Below, piece after piece: positions 22,427 through 22,505 of a stretch of DNA of 22,505 nt (position 1 is its first letter; every line of letters begins with the position of its first letter). The stretch spans positions 1 through 22,505 of the forward strand of contig CAXKVR010000491.1 of assembly GCA_964058845.1 (NCBI GenBank), read 5' to 3'. A program made the translations under genes and the position numbers. The DNA is from Carex sylvatica. Lineage: Eukaryota; Streptophyta; Magnoliopsida; Poales; Cyperaceae. The notes beneath the pieces were generated by a model. That model worked only from the letters and a program-made list of their open reading frames with translations, made no database searches and was not told where the DNA came from.

Positions 22427-22481
22427 CATTAGTAGAAGCAATTAACATAGGTCATGTAAGTTATTAGTAGAAGCAATTAAC
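22427..22481. repeat. Short direct duplication at the window end
   Basis: ATTAGTAGAAGCAATTAACA occurs at about 22428 and again at about 22462, a 34-base period. Confidence 0.85.
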
Positions 22482-22505
22482 AGAGAGAGATGAATTAATC
22501 ATGTT

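Overview
This window is nuclear DNA of a flowering plant, most likely a eudicot. It is AT-rich, the genes are interrupted by GT-AG introns, it holds a land-plant class III peroxidase and a plant-type monoacylglycerol lipase, and the spaces between genes are packed with small DNA-transposon relics. I cannot name the species. All exon models come from reading frame, splice sites and phase continuity; there is no transcript evidence.

Layout. 1-4390 has no gene I can support. It holds two tandem arrays (about 884-1222 and 1255-1580), a possible old hAT-type MITE (2459-2937), short tandem duplications and simple repeats. 4393-6471 is a CACTA (En/Spm) transposon with CACTACTA ends and an AAG target duplication. 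It carries a decayed C48 (Ulp1-type) cysteine-protease domain with two tryptophan codons turned into stops, plus a frameshift. 6472-7963 is the upstream region and 5' leader of the next gene. 7964-12479 (+) is a nine-exon gene for a 320-residue alpha/beta hydrolase of the monoacylglycerol lipase / caffeoylshikimate esterase family, with MITEs in introns 6 and 7. 12480-15050 is a transposon graveyard with several inverted-repeat elements, including a Mutator-like MITE with a 9-bp target duplication. 15384-19623 (+) is a 17-coding-exon gene for a 415-residue type I membrane protein: signal peptide, cysteine-rich lumenal region, one membrane span, and a cytosolic tail ending in a tyrosine sorting-like motif. 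The architecture recalls ATG27/mannose-6-phosphate-receptor-homology proteins. A composite hAT-like element lies in its fifth coding intron and a foldback element in its last. 20069-21814 (-) is a four-exon class III peroxidase (351 residues) resembling the PRX9 group, convergent with the membrane-protein gene. A 395-bp inverted-repeat MITE lies just upstream of its promoter.

The three intact genes (lipid or phenylpropanoid-ester hydrolase, endomembrane receptor-like protein, secreted peroxidase) show no sign of acting as one system. The most unusual content is the intact-ended CACTA element with a datable decay history, the poorly described membrane protein, and a MITE family found three times within 10 kb in or beside two of the genes.
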